Positions 1 through 8,756 are shown, counted from the first letter of the stretch. The stretch is 64,000 bases of DNA from Pseudomonas sp. SID14000 (GCF_002165135.1 NZ_NFZQ01000012.1:1-64000); one strand, 5' to 3'. Notes: generated by a model not told the origin, from the sequence alone. Made by a program: numbers and translations.

Positions 1-62
1 TCAAGAACCATGCTGGCAGCACGTTGCTTGAACTCGCGGGTGTAGGTCTTTCGTTCTTGCAT
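1..62 (-). CDS. IS3-family transposase OrfA, N-terminal fragment
   Basis: An ATG at 62 on the minus strand is preceded by AGGAGG four bases upstream and opens a frame reading MQERKTYTREFKQRAASMVL to the window edge. This N-terminus is typical of the small helix-turn-helix OrfA protein of IS3-family elements, which binds the terminal repeats and is normally joined to the DDE-integrase OrfB by a -1 frameshift. Only 20 codons are visible, so intactness of the gene and of OrfB cannot be judged. Confidence 0.75.
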   Translation of the reverse strand, partial: MQERKTYTREFKQRAASMVL

Positions 63-127
63 GGAACCTCCTGATTGGGCGAATCATATCGCCCTTAAGA
101 GGTGTCCGGGATCATTAGGCCAGTTCA
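1..127 (-). mobile_element. IS3-family insertion sequence, left end (partial)
   Basis: Read on the minus strand, the element starts at 127 with TGAACTGGCCTAATGATCCC, a TGA-type terminal end as in IS3-family elements, and 65 bases further in reaches the first transposase ORF. The rest lies outside the window. Immediately outside the end, 128-147 is half of a REP palindrome (ttacccgcgaagaggcc), so the element appears to have inserted within a REP. The IS3 assignment rests on the OrfA N-terminus and the terminus; the exact IS name cannot be given. Confidence 0.75.
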
Positions 128-147
128 CCTTACCCGCGAAGAGGCCA
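128..147. repeat. Half of a REP palindrome interrupted by the IS
   Basis: The bases ttacccgcgaagaggcc match the 3' half of the REP seen intact elsewhere in the window (for example 12852-12886). The missing half, tgtgggagcgggt, should lie on the far side of the insertion sequence if the IS disrupted a REP. Confidence 0.65.
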
Positions 148-170
148 TTGCTGGTTACATCAGTTTCCGA

Positions 171-2723
171 TCAGTACACATCCCGCCGATACCGCCCATC
201 CTCGATCAGCTGCTGCACAGCGACCTCCCCGAGGATACCGTTGAGCGCTGCATCCACCCCCGTAGCCATCCCTTGCAGGCTGCCACAGACATACACACAG
301 GCGCCATCCGCGACCCAGCGCTTGAGCTCATCAGCCTGCTGCAGTAACACATCCTGCACATACACCTTCTCGGCCTGGTCCCGCGAAAACGCCAGGTCCA
401 GACGTGCCAGGTCACCGCTGTCCAGCCAGCCTTGCAGCTCGCTGCCACATAGCAGGTCATGCGCCCGGTTACGCTCGCCGAACAGCAGCCAGTTGCGCTG
501 CTCACCAGTATTCACCCGCGCGCGGAGCAGGCTGCGCAGGCCGGCCAGGCCGGTACCGTTGCCGATCAGTACCATTGGCGCAGCGCTTTGCGGCAGGTGA
601 AAGCTGCTGTTGCGCCGCAAGCGCAGGCTCAGCGTACCGTCAAGCGGCAAGTACTCCGTCAGCCAGCCGGAACCCAGGCCCAGGTTGCCATCGGCATGGC
701 GTTCCTGGCGCACGATCAGCTCCAGCACGCCATCGCTGGCGATCGAGGCGATCGAGTATTCGCGACTACCGATCGGCACCAGTGCATCGACCAGTGCTTG
801 CGGCTGCAAGCCGACCAGGTGATCGCGCCGGGTCGGCAACTGGCGGCCGGCCAGGGCCTGGGCGAGGGTTTCGCCCAGGCCATTCACTTGCACCTTGGCC
901 CCGGCGTCCAGCGCCATGCCATCGAGGAAGGCGTCGATCCTCGGCTGGCCATTGAGCGGCAGGATCTCCACCAGGTCGCCGGCTTCCCAGCTGGCGGGCT
1001 GTTCCGGTCGCAGGCCCAACAGGTACACCGGCTGGCCCTGGCTGCCCGGGTTGAGCAGTTCACGGTGCACCAGCGACCAGTTGCCGAAACCCGGCGGCTG
1101 CCAGGCGGTCACCGGCTGGGCACCGGTCAGTTGCGCCAGTTCCTGCTGCCACTGCTGCAGCGCGGCCTGGTCGGCGTTGTCCACTTCCACCGGGCTGAAC
1201 GCACTGCTGGCACCGCGTTCACCCAGCCATGCCTGCAGGCGGCGGGCGAAGCCGCAGAAGTGCGGATACTGGCGGTCACCGAGGGCGAGCAGGGCATAGC
1301 TGAGGTTGTCCAGCGCCCAAGGCTGGCCGAGCACCTTGCGCTCGAAGGCGCGGGCGCTGTCGGGGGCTTCGCCGTCGCCGAAGGTGCTGACCACGAACAG
1401 CGCACGGCGGGCCTGGCGCAGGTCGCTTTCACCCAGTTCGGCCAGGGCGCGTACCTGCACTGGCAGGCCGGCGGCCTGAAGCTGCCCGGCGCTCTGCCAG
1501 GCCAGTTGTTCGGCAAGCCCGCTCTGGCTGGCAAAGCCGATCAGCCAGCTGTCGCCGCTGGCAGTGTTGCTGGTGACGTTGCCACGGGCCGCGCGTACCT
1601 GGCGCTTCTTGCGCCGGCGGTCGAGGTACAGCAGCCAGCCGGTGACGAAGAACAGCGGCATGGTCAGGCTGGCGATGGTGACGATGATGCGCCCCGGCAG
1701 GCCGAAGTATTCGCCCACGTGCAGGGCGTAGACGCTCTGCAGCAACTGGGCCTTGAAGGATTTGTCGGTGTAGCGGTCATGTTTTTTCACCTGGCCGCTG
1801 GCCGGGTCCAGCACCAGGGTATTGAAGGCACGCGGGTGGTCGGCGTTGTCCAGCAGGTAGAACAGGTTGGCTGGCCGACCGCCTACCGGTGGCAGGCGCA
1901 GGTTGTACATGGCCAGGCCCGGGCCGGCGGCATCCTTGAGGTTGGCCCAGATCGCGTCGTAGTCGACCACCAGCGGCGGGGCGTTCTTGTCGATTTTCTG
2001 TGGCCCGTGGCGGCCACGGCCTTCGCCGTGCTTTTGCTGCTGGCCGGCGGCCGGCGCGTCGGCCAGCAGCTTGTTCAGGCCGTCGCGGTACCACTCGTAG
2101 GACCAGAACAGCCCGGTCAGGGCGAACAGCAGGTAGAACATCAGGCACCAGGTGCCGGCCACCGCGTGCAGGTCCCAGTTGAAGGCGCGGCCTTTCTTGG
2201 CCCAGTCGAAGGTCAGCCAGGTGCGCCAGTCCAGCGCCTTGCGCGGCCAGCGCAGGTACAGGCCGGAGAGGCAGAAGAACACCAGCATCAGGGTGCAGGC
2301 ACCGGTGATCTGCCGGCCGCTGTCGCCCATGGCGAGGAAGCGGTGCAGGTTGAGCATGAGGTTGAAGAAGCCTTGCCCGGCCACTTCTCCCTTGAGTTCG
2401 CCGGTGTACGGGTCGGCATAGCGCAGCGGGCCACGGCGTTCGCCAGGTGGGGGCGTAAAGAAGACGCGGGCGGCATTGCCTTGGCGTACGTCGACCCACA
2501 GCATCGCCACCTTGTCGTCTTGCTGGGCCTCGACCCGACGTACCAGCTCGGCCGGCGGCAGCACGCCTTCGGCGCGTACTTCTACCTTGAGTACATCGGC
2601 ATTGAATGCACGCAGCAGCTCTTCCTGAAACGAGTACAGGGCCCCGGTGATACCCATCAAGGCCAGCACCAGGCCAGCGGTGATGCCAAAGAACCAGTGC
2701 AATTGGAACAGCGTCTTCTTCAC
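171..2723 (-). CDS. PepSY/flavodoxin/FAD-NAD(P) reductase, probable siderophore-iron reductase
   Basis: A fusion of about 850 residues. The N-terminal half is a PepSY-associated membrane domain with a helix at about residues 8-28 and further helices near 175, 220 and 380, separated by periplasmic PepSY segments. From about residue 394 a flavodoxin domain follows (WLIGFASQSGLAEQLA), then a sulfite-reductase-type FAD domain (REYSIAS near 654) and an NAD(P)-binding module (IGNGTGLAGL near 723, CGS near 813). It probably passes electrons from NAD(P)H across the inner membrane to ferric siderophore; this is inferred from architecture and from the receptor gene just upstream. The open frame extends to 2798, but GTG at 2723 is preferred: AAGGTGA lies seven bases ahead and the protein then begins with basic residues before the first helix. 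Confidence 0.85.
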   Translation of the reverse strand: MKKTLFQLHWFFGITAGLVLALMGITGALYSFQEELLRAFNADVLKVEVRAEGVLPPAELVRRVEAQQDDKVAMLWVDVRQGNAARVFFTPPPGERRGPLRYADPYTGELKGEVAGQGFFNLMLNLHRFLAMGDSGRQITGACTLMLVFFCLSGLYLRWPRKALDWRTWLTFDWAKKGRAFNWDLHAVAGTWCLMFYLLFALTGLFWSYEWYRDGLNKLLADAPAAGQQQKHGEGRGRHGPQKIDKNAPPLVVDYDAIWANLKDAAGPGLAMYNLRLPPVGGRPANLFYLLDNADHPRAFNTLVLDPASGQVKKHDRYTDKSFKAQLLQSVYALHVGEYFGLPGRIIVTIASLTMPLFFVTGWLLYLDRRRKKRQVRAARGNVTSNTASGDSWLIGFASQSGLAEQLAWQSAGQLQAAGLPVQVRALAELGESDLRQARRALFVVSTFGDGEAPDSARAFERKVLGQPWALDNLSYALLALGDRQYPHFCGFARRLQAWLGERGASSAFSPVEVDNADQAALQQWQQELAQLTGAQPVTAWQPPGFGNWSLVHRELLNPGSQGQPVYLLGLRPEQPASWEAGDLVEILPLNGQPRIDAFLDGMALDAGAKVQVNGLGETLAQALAGRQLPTRRDHLVGLQPQALVDALVPIGSREYSIASIASDGVLELIVRQERHADGNLGLGSGWLTEYLPLDGTLSLRLRRNSSFHLPQSAAPMVLIGNGTGLAGLRSLLRARVNTGEQRNWLLFGERNRAHDLLCGSELQGWLDSGDLARLDLAFSRDQAEKVYVQDVLLQQADELKRWVADGACVYVCGSLQGMATGVDAALNGILGEVAVQQLIEDGRYRRDVY

Positions 2724-2847
2724 CACATGATCACCTTGTGTTTCTGCCGCACACTGCGCGGCGTGCATTATGCCTTGATACGCAAAAGCCCCGCTCACGG
2801 GAATGAACGGGGCAGGGGGCTAGTCAGTCAGGCTTGTGTTGTCTGTA

Positions 2848-2946
2848 CCGGCCTCTTCGCGGGTGAACCCGCTCCCACAGAGATATCACTGGACCTGAGG
2901 TCAGTGGAGTACCTGTGGGAGCGGTTTTGCTCGCGAAAGGGCCGGC
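2848..2946. repeat. Convergent REP pair
   Basis: Two REP copies in opposite orientation at 2848-2880 and 2912-2946 flank a 31-base spacer, between the receptor gene and the reductase gene. The second copy is diverged (gcggttttgctcgcgaaagg). The pair could form a long hairpin in the transcript between the two co-oriented genes. Confidence 0.85.
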
Positions 2947-2986
2947 ACAGGCGCAGCCCATTCAACAGGTCAACCCCATCCCGGCA

Positions 2987-5260
2987 TCAGAAGTGGAAGC
3001 TGGTGGTCAACAGCGCAGTACGCCCGGCGGCCTGGTTGGCATAGTGCCCACTGTAGGCCTTGTCGTAGTAGACCTCGTTGGTGAGGTTCTGCACGTTCAG
3101 TTGCAGGTCGACGTGCTTGGTCAGCTTGTAGCTGGCCATGGCGTCGTAGCGCCAGTACGAGTCGACCATCACGCTGTTGGTGGTGTTGCCGAACACTTCA
3201 TCGACGTAGAAGGCACCACCACCAAGGGTCAGCTTCGGCGTGACGTTGTAAGTGGTCCACAGGGTCAGGCTGTGGTTCGGTGTGTTTGGCAATTGGTTGC
3301 CATCGTTGTAACCCTCGATGAACACCGTGCCGACCCGCTGTGCGCCGCCGTCGACGAGCTTGGCATCCAGGTAGGTGTAGCCGGCGAATACTTGCCAGGC
3401 GTCGGTCAGCTTGCCGGTGGCGCTAAGCTCCAGGCCGTCGACACGAGTCTTGCCGATGTTCTGGTAGGTGTTGTTATCCACCAGTACACGAGCGTCTTCC
3501 TTCTCGGTGCGGAAAATGGCTGCGGTCAGCGCCAGGCGTTCATCGAGCAGATCCCACTTGGTACCGATTTCGTAGTTGGTGGTTTGTTCCGGTTTCAGCT
3601 CGCTGGTAGTGGTGGCCGTGACCAGCGCGTTGCCGTCGGAGCCTTCGCCGAGCGCGTAGCCAGGCGGGGTGGCGGAGGTGGCATAGGACACATAGATGCT
3701 GCCGTTCTCGGCAGGCTTCCAGGTCAGGCCTAGTTGGCCAGTGACGAACTCACTGGTGTCTTGGGTCTTGAAGCTGGTCGAACCGTTGGCCACTTTGGTC
3801 TTGGCCTTGGTGTCGAAGTGGTCGTAACGCAGGCCCATGGTCAGCAACCAGGCCGGGTCGAGCTCCAGCGTGTCGGTGAAGTAAATGGCGCGCGTGTTGC
3901 CAGCGGTATCGGCTCCGGCTTCGGTGCGGCTGATGGTGCCGTCCCACTCTTCATGCGGGTTGGGGTTCGGGAACGAGGTGCAGACACCGGAGATCTGGCC
4001 TGTTGCACTCGAGCAGCTGCCAGCGCCGAAACCAGTGACGTTATAGCCCGTTTTCACCGAGGTTTCCCGGCTGAGTTCGATACCGGTGGAGAAGCTGTTC
4101 TTCATGCCGGCCACGTAGAAATCACCATACAGGTCGGTCTGGTTGGTGGTCGTGCGGGTATTGGCTACACGGTTGTTCGGGCGACGCCAGACTTCACCGT
4201 TGAGGATGTTGCCCTTGCTGTCGTCTGGCTGGCTGTAGATGTAGTCCTGCAGCGTATTGCCATGGCGCAAGGTGTTCTTGACGGTCAGCGAGGCGCTCAG
4301 GTCGTGCTCGATGCTGATGGTCGAGATATCTGCGCGGCTCTTGGAGAAATCGCGACCGACCAGGCCGTAGTAGTTGCTGCTGCTGCCACCGCCGTGGGTT
4401 GGCTTGTCCGGGTTGGCCGAGGTGCGAGCGGCCGAGCTGCCGGAGCGCAGGCTGTAGGGAATACCCGAATCCGGCAGGTCGTCGCTTTCCACGTGGTAGT
4501 AATCAAGGCTCACGCGGGTATCGGTGCCCAGGCCGAACACCAGCGAAGGTGCCACGCCCCAACGGTCGTAGTTGACCTCATCGCGGCCGGCGACATTGCT
4601 TTTATGGGTCATCAGGTTCAGGCGACCAGCGACGCTGTCGCTGAACTGATAGTTGCCATCCAGGGTGTAGCGCTGGGTCTGATCGCTGCCCCAGGTCCAG
4701 GCGCCGTCGAGCGAGTTGCCCAGGTGCGCACGCTTGCTGACCATGTTGATGGTGCCACCGGCAGCGCCACGGCCAGCGATCGAGGAATTCGGGCCCTTGG
4801 CCACTTCCACCGACTCGATGGCGAAGATCTCGCGGGTTTGCGAACCGGTATCGCGCACGCCGTCCAGGTACATCGAGCTTTGGCTGTCGAAGCCGCGGAT
4901 GAATGGGCGATCGCCGGACGGGTTGCCCCCTTCGCCGGCACCCATGGTGATGCCCGGCACGGTACGCAGGGCGTCCTGCAGCGTCAGGGCGCTGGTGTCC
5001 TTGATCACTTGCTGCGGGATTACGGTGATCGAGCGTGGGGTATCTACCAGCGGGGCGGTGTACTTCTGCGAGGAGGCCTTGTCGACCTTGTAATCGGTGC
5101 TGGCCTGTTCAGCCTTGCCGTTTACGCTGGTGGCGTCGAGGGTGATCGGGCTGCTGCCGGCCGGGTCGGCGGCGTAGGCCGACGAGGCGCTGAGGGCGAC
5201 GCCGATGGCAGACACGATCAGACGTGGTGAGCTCACTGCAGATGGTACGGACTGGCGCAT
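2987..5260 (-). CDS. piuA: TonB-dependent catecholate-type siderophore receptor (Fiu/PiuA)
   Basis: A 757-residue outer-membrane receptor. A signal peptide ends near residue 30 (SSAYA). The plug domain spans about 70-175 (TPRSITVIPQQVI, TLQDALRTVPGI, FIRGFD, IESVEVAKGPNS) and a barrel runs to a terminal aromatic residue (TSFHF), as outer-membrane assembly requires. There is no STN signalling extension, so it is a plain transporter. Its divergent neighbour encodes a PiuC/YbiX oxygenase, the partner seen beside fiu in E. coli and piuA in P. aeruginosa, which supports a catecholate (monomeric catechol or sideromycin) receptor. A Fur-like box lies about 64 bases upstream. The precise ligand is not readable. 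Confidence 0.9.
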   Translation of the reverse strand: MRQSVPSAVSSPRLIVSAIGVALSASSAYAADPAGSSPITLDATSVNGKAEQASTDYKVDKASSQKYTAPLVDTPRSITVIPQQVIKDTSALTLQDALRTVPGITMGAGEGGNPSGDRPFIRGFDSQSSMYLDGVRDTGSQTREIFAIESVEVAKGPNSSIAGRGAAGGTINMVSKRAHLGNSLDGAWTWGSDQTQRYTLDGNYQFSDSVAGRLNLMTHKSNVAGRDEVNYDRWGVAPSLVFGLGTDTRVSLDYYHVESDDLPDSGIPYSLRSGSSAARTSANPDKPTHGGGSSSNYYGLVGRDFSKSRADISTISIEHDLSASLTVKNTLRHGNTLQDYIYSQPDDSKGNILNGEVWRRPNNRVANTRTTTNQTDLYGDFYVAGMKNSFSTGIELSRETSVKTGYNVTGFGAGSCSSATGQISGVCTSFPNPNPHEEWDGTISRTEAGADTAGNTRAIYFTDTLELDPAWLLTMGLRYDHFDTKAKTKVANGSTSFKTQDTSEFVTGQLGLTWKPAENGSIYVSYATSATPPGYALGEGSDGNALVTATTTSELKPEQTTNYEIGTKWDLLDERLALTAAIFRTEKEDARVLVDNNTYQNIGKTRVDGLELSATGKLTDAWQVFAGYTYLDAKLVDGGAQRVGTVFIEGYNDGNQLPNTPNHSLTLWTTYNVTPKLTLGGGAFYVDEVFGNTTNSVMVDSYWRYDAMASYKLTKHVDLQLNVQNLTNEVYYDKAYSGHYANQAAGRTALLTTSFHF

Positions 5261-5323
5261 TGCTTAGGACCTTCCCCAAGGTGTTGAGGCCGCGGATCTT
5301 AGTGTAAGCAATTGTTGGTCGCA

Positions 5324-5342
5324 ATTGAGAGTCGTTACCATT
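5324..5342 (-). promoter_or_regulatory. Putative Fur box upstream of piuA
   Basis: The 19 bases ATTGAGAGTCGTTACCATT match 14 of 19 positions of the phased Fur consensus AATGATAATCATTATCATT. The site lies 64-82 bases upstream of the receptor start, where iron repression of a TonB receptor is expected. Confidence 0.6.
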
Positions 5343-5436
5343 CGTGAAGAATTTACAATCTTTACAGTTTCCCTTTACGGTTTCATCAAGCTGAAACGTA
5401 TTAAGCGGCGAACGGGGCTTGTGAAGCGCGAAAGGG

Positions 5437-5452
5437 AATCAATATCATTGAC
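5437..5452 (+). promoter_or_regulatory. Putative Fur box upstream of piuC
   Basis: AATCAATATCATTGAC contains the inverted repeat TCAAT-ATC-ATTGA and resembles a shortened Fur site (11 of 16 consensus positions). It lies 31 bases ahead of the piuC start. It is separate from the receptor-proximal box, so each divergent promoter may have its own site. Confidence 0.5.
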
Positions 5453-5482
5453 GCCTTTACATTCTCCAACGGGGCTGCCGCC

Positions 5483-6163
5483 ATGCTGCTTCACATCCAC
5501 GGCCTGTTCGATGCCGATGAACTGGCCCGTATCCGCGAGGCGCTGGAGCAGGCCGACTGGGCCGACGGCAAGATCACGGCCGGCTACCAGTCGGCCAAGG
5601 CCAAGCACAACCTGCAGTTATCGGAAGGGCACCCACTGGCCAAGGAGATCGGCAGTGCGCTGATCGACCGCTTGTGGCAGAACCCGCGCTTCATGTCTGC
5701 TGCCTTGCCGCACAAGGTGTTCCCGCCGCTGATCAACTGCTACCGCGAAGGCGGCAATTTCGGCTTCCACATCGACAACGCCCTGCGCCAGCCCAAGGGC
5801 AGCCCGGAGCGGGTGCGTACCGACCTGTCTTCCACGCTGTTCCTCAGCGATCCGGACAGCTACGACGGTGGCGAGTTGGTGATCCAGGACACCTATGGCG
5901 TGCAGCAGGTCAAGCTGGCTGCCGGTGACCTGGTGTTGTACCCCGGTACTAGCCTGCACAAGGTCAACCCGGTGACCCGTGGCCAGCGTTACGCTGCATT
6001 CTTCTGGACCCAGAGCCTGGTGCGCGAGGACAGCCAGCGGGCGTTGCTGTTCGAGATGGATAATGCCATCCAGCAACTGACTGCCGATGTGCCGGATCAT
6101 CCATCACTGCTACAGCTGACCGGCACCTACCACAACCTGCTGCGCCGCTGGGCCGAGGTCTGA
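5483..6163 (+). CDS. piuC: PiuC/YbiX-type Fe(II)/2-oxoglutarate dioxygenase
   Basis: A 226-residue PKHD-type hydroxylase, the usual size for PiuC/YbiX. The double-stranded beta-helix carries the iron-binding facial triad H96-x-D98 and H159 (FHIDNA, SLHKVNP), and R169 (RGQRYAAFFW) is the likely 2-oxoglutarate ligand. Family members are cytoplasmic and iron-regulated next to catecholate receptors; the substrate is unproven but modification or processing of an imported siderophore is the usual proposal. The stop is three bases from the Sel1-protein start, implying co-transcription. Confidence 0.92.
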   Translation: MLLHIHGLFDADELARIREALEQADWADGKITAGYQSAKAKHNLQLSEGHPLAKEIGSALIDRLWQNPRFMSAALPHKVFPPLINCYREGGNFGFHIDNALRQPKGSPERVRTDLSSTLFLSDPDSYDGGELVIQDTYGVQQVKLAAGDLVLYPGTSLHKVNPVTRGQRYAAFFWTQSLVREDSQRALLFEMDNAIQQLTADVPDHPSLLQLTGTYHNLLRRWAEV

Positions 6164-6166
6164 GCC

Positions 6167-6916
6167 GTGTCCTATCAGTTGCGGCGTGAGGAAGTGGTGG
6201 ATGTGGCCGGTTTGCAGGCCATGCTGGAAGAAAGCCCCGGCAAGGCTGCCCAGGCGATCCTGGCTGCGGCAGGGCAGGGCGCGGTCGAGGCGCAGTTGCT
6301 GTTGGGGCAGATCCTGCTTGACGGGCGCGGTATTCAGGCGGATGCCGCCGTGGCCAGGCGCTGGTTCGGCATCGCCGCTCAGGGCGGCAGTGCCATGGCG
6401 CACAACATGCTGGGGCGTTGCCTGGAGCATGGCTGGGGCGGTGAGCCAAGCCAGGCGCAGGCGGCTATTCACTATGCGCGTGCGGCCGATGCCGGGCTGG
6501 ACTGGGGGCTGTACAACCTGGGCAACCTGCTGGCCACCGGGCGCGGCCTACCGGCCAACCAGACGCAGGCGCTGATGTGCTACGAGAAGGCCGCTTACAT
6601 GGGGCATGCCAAGTCGATGAACCTGTATGGGCGTTACCTGGAGCAAGGCATTGCCACGGCGCCCAACCCTACACGAGCAGTACGCTGGTATCGGCGTTCG
6701 GCCGAGGCGGGGGACTTTCGTGGCATGTTCAGCCTGGCGCTGGTGCTGGTCGAGCGTGGTCAGGTAGCGGAAGCCGGGCCGTGGCTGGAGCGGGCGCGGG
6801 TCGAGGGGAACATGAATTTCCTGCGCAGTGCGCTGGTGACCTTGCAGGGGGCGGGGCCGGTATTGATGGCCTTTGCGGCGCGGTATGCCGAGGAGATCGA
6901 ACGGCGCGAAGCTTGA
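6167..6916 (+). CDS. Sel1/TPR-like repeat protein
   Basis: A 249-residue soluble protein built of Sel1-like alpha-helical repeats (AQLLLGQILLDGRGI, AARRWFGIAAQGGSAMAHNMLGR, GLYNLGNLLATGRG, AKSMNLYGRYLEQG, FSLALVLVERG). No signal peptide is seen. GTG at 6167 follows the piuC stop by three bases. Sel1 repeats are scaffolds for protein interaction; the place in an iron-regulated operon suggests an accessory role in siderophore uptake, which is inference only. Confidence 0.85.
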   Translation: MSYQLRREEVVDVAGLQAMLEESPGKAAQAILAAAGQGAVEAQLLLGQILLDGRGIQADAAVARRWFGIAAQGGSAMAHNMLGRCLEHGWGGEPSQAQAAIHYARAADAGLDWGLYNLGNLLATGRGLPANQTQALMCYEKAAYMGHAKSMNLYGRYLEQGIATAPNPTRAVRWYRRSAEAGDFRGMFSLALVLVERGQVAEAGPWLERARVEGNMNFLRSALVTLQGAGPVLMAFAARYAEEIERREA

Positions 6917-6937
6917 GGTTCCCTCAAGGCCCGCAGT

Positions 6938-7036
6938 CCCTGTAGGAGCAGCCTTGTGTTGCGAAGAGGCCGGCATGACAAAAGATGGCCTTTGGCAGTC
7001 ATGGCCTCTTCGCAGCACAAGGCTGCTCCTACAGGG
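6938..7036. repeat. Inverted palindromic pair, second repeat family
   Basis: ccctgtaggagcagccttgt and its complement near 7036 form a 33-base inverted repeat (6938-6970 and 7004-7036) with a short spacer. It differs from the main REP; related copies occur at 21107-21199 and 54152-54244. It separates the convergent Sel1-protein and speC genes. Confidence 0.8.
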
Positions 7037-7070
7037 AGTTGCACAGGCCTGAAGGCGGAAAGCACAAATG

Positions 7071-7096
7071 AAAACGGGGCCTTGCGGCCCCGTTTT
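7071..7096 (-). terminator. Rho-independent terminator of speC
   Basis: AAAACGGGGCC-TTGC-GGCCCCGTTTT is a perfect 11-bp stem with a four-base loop lying four bases after the speC stop. The A/T flanks on both sides mean it could act in both directions. Confidence 0.85.
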
Positions 7097-7099
7097 GCA

Positions 7100-8263
7100 T
7101 TACAGGTAGTAAGCCTTCAGCGGCGGGAAGCCGTTGAACTCCACTGCGCTGTAGCTGGTGGTGTAGGCACCGGTCGACAGCCAGTACAGGCGGTCGCCGA
7201 TGGCCAGGTTCAAGGGCAGGCCATACTTGTAGTGCTCGTACATGATGTCGGCGCTGTCACAGGTCGGGCCGGCGATGACCACTTCTTCGGTCTCGCCTTT
7301 CTTCTCGGTCCAGATCGGGAACTTGATGGACTCGTCCATGGTTTCGATCAGGCCGGAGAACTTGCCCACGTCGGTGTAGATCCAGCGCTCGACGGCGGTG
7401 CGCGACTTGCGTGCAACCAGTACCACTTCGCTGACCAGGATACCGGCGTTGGCAATCAGCGAACGGCCAGGCTCGAGGATGATTTCCGGCAGGTCGTCAC
7501 CGAAGTCTTCCTTCAGGAAGCGGATGATTTCTTCGGCGTAGGTTTCCAGGCTGTTGGTCCGGGTGATGTAGTTGGCCGGGAAGCCGCCACCCATGTTGAT
7601 CAGCTTCAGCTCGATGCCGTCTTCTTCCTTCAGGCGCTCGAAGATCACCTTGACCTTGGCGATGGCGGCATCCCACACGCTGATGTCACGCTGCTGCGAG
7701 CCAACATGGAAGGAAATGCCATAAGGCACCAGGCCCAGGTCGCGGGCGAGGATCAGCAGGTCCATGGCCATGTCGGTCTGGCAGCCGAATTTACGCGACA
7801 GCGGCCAGTCGGCAGTGGTCGAGCCTTCGGTGAGGATACGCACGTACACCTTCGAGCCCGGGGCGGCCTTGGCGATGTTGCGCAGGTCTGCTTCCGAGTC
7901 GGTGGCATACAGGCGCACGCCCTTCTCGTAGAAGTAGCGGATGTCCTTGGACTTCTTGATGGTGTTGCCGTAGCTGATACGGTCAGCGGTGACGCCGCGG
8001 CCCAGCACCTTGTCCAGCTCGTAGATCGAGGCGATGTCGAAGCTCGAACCTTTCTCTTTGAGCAGGTCGATGATTTCCACGGCCGGGTTGGCCTTGACCG
8101 CGTAGTACACCTTGGCGAATTCGAAACCTGCACGCAGGTCGTCGTAGGCCTGGCTGATCATCTGGGTATCGATGAGTACGAACGGGGTTTCCTGCTTGTC
8201 GGCGAACGCCTTCATTTTCTGGAAGGTGTCACGCGCGAAATAGTCTTCGACCTGGATCGACAT
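7100..8263 (-). CDS. speC: Ornithine decarboxylase, PLP-dependent
   Basis: A 387-residue fold-type III decarboxylase converting ornithine to putrescine in polyamine synthesis. The PLP lysine is K57 in YYAVKANP; later come the glycine-rich phosphate loop (MGGGFPANY), EPGRSL, and the C-terminal catalytic cysteine in GPTCDSAD. The size fits the eukaryote-like short ODC of pseudomonads rather than the large E. coli SpeC. An upstream in-frame ATG at 8284 exists, but ATG 8263 has GGAG nine bases ahead and gives the length I recall for P. putida. Lysine may be a secondary substrate. Confidence 0.9.
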   Translation of the reverse strand: MSIQVEDYFARDTFQKMKAFADKQETPFVLIDTQMISQAYDDLRAGFEFAKVYYAVKANPAVEIIDLLKEKGSSFDIASIYELDKVLGRGVTADRISYGNTIKKSKDIRYFYEKGVRLYATDSEADLRNIAKAAPGSKVYVRILTEGSTTADWPLSRKFGCQTDMAMDLLILARDLGLVPYGISFHVGSQQRDISVWDAAIAKVKVIFERLKEEDGIELKLINMGGGFPANYITRTNSLETYAEEIIRFLKEDFGDDLPEIILEPGRSLIANAGILVSEVVLVARKSRTAVERWIYTDVGKFSGLIETMDESIKFPIWTEKKGETEEVVIAGPTCDSADIMYEHYKYGLPLNLAIGDRLYWLSTGAYTTSYSAVEFNGFPPLKAYYL

Positions 8264-8544
8264 GCTCAGGGACTCCATGGGCAAACTGAAAGATTAAGTG
8301 GCTGCAAACTGAACGTCCTCCGTATCCCCACTTTGGTTCGCCTACTCAGTACTTGAGCCGGATGGATCGTTTCCAGCATGGACGTTCGGCGCGCACTTTA
8401 GGGCGTGAAGAATGCAGAATCAACAGGCAATCCGGGCGTGATCGACGTGGATCGACGATCAGCCATTTGAATAACCGACTCGTGTGACCGGCTGATGTTC
8501 CCCGCAGTGTTTCAAGCGTAAAAAATTGTGGAATGGACCAAATT

Positions 8545-8620
8545 GGCCCCTTCGCGGGTAAACCCGCTCCCACAGGGTTTTCACGCTTCCTGTGGGAGCG
8601 GGTTTACCCGCGAAGAGTCC
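8545..8620. repeat. Convergent REP pair
   Basis: Two near-perfect opposed copies (8545-8577 and 8589-8620) share the core ttcgcgggtaaacccgctcccacag and are separated by only 11 bases. They lie between two divergent genes, so this pair is not a transcript terminator for either. Confidence 0.9.
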
Positions 8621-8715
8621 TGTGGTGTTCATATTTATGGCCACAATGCTTCGCACTGCCGCCCGTGAAAAAGACAATAAATTTTTTGTTACCGACTGGC
8701 GGAATTGCCGGCTTT

Positions 8716-8734
8716 GATGAGAAACATTACTATT
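8716..8734 (+). promoter_or_regulatory. Possible Fur box upstream of fecI
   Basis: GATGAGAAACATTACTATT partly matches the Fur hexamer pattern (about 11 of 19 positions) and sits 22 bases before the sigma-factor ATG. Iron-starvation sigma genes are normally Fur-repressed, which supports the call despite the modest match. Confidence 0.5.
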
Positions 8735-8756
8735 CGCACCCTTGTCCGCCTCCCTG

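Larger units (their letters stand above)
8264..8756. other. Intergenic region between speC and fecI
   Basis: This divergent gap of 493 bases holds the speC promoter side, a REP pair (8545-8620), an A/T-rich stretch near 8670-8690 and a Fur-like site before fecI. I see no ORF or tRNA in it. Confidence 0.7.

Noticed and set aside
459..3044. 861-codon plus-strand ORF opposite the PepSY reductase
   Set aside because: It mirrors a real gene in high-GC DNA; composition is Gln/Gly/Ala-rich with no domain pattern, and it runs into a REP.
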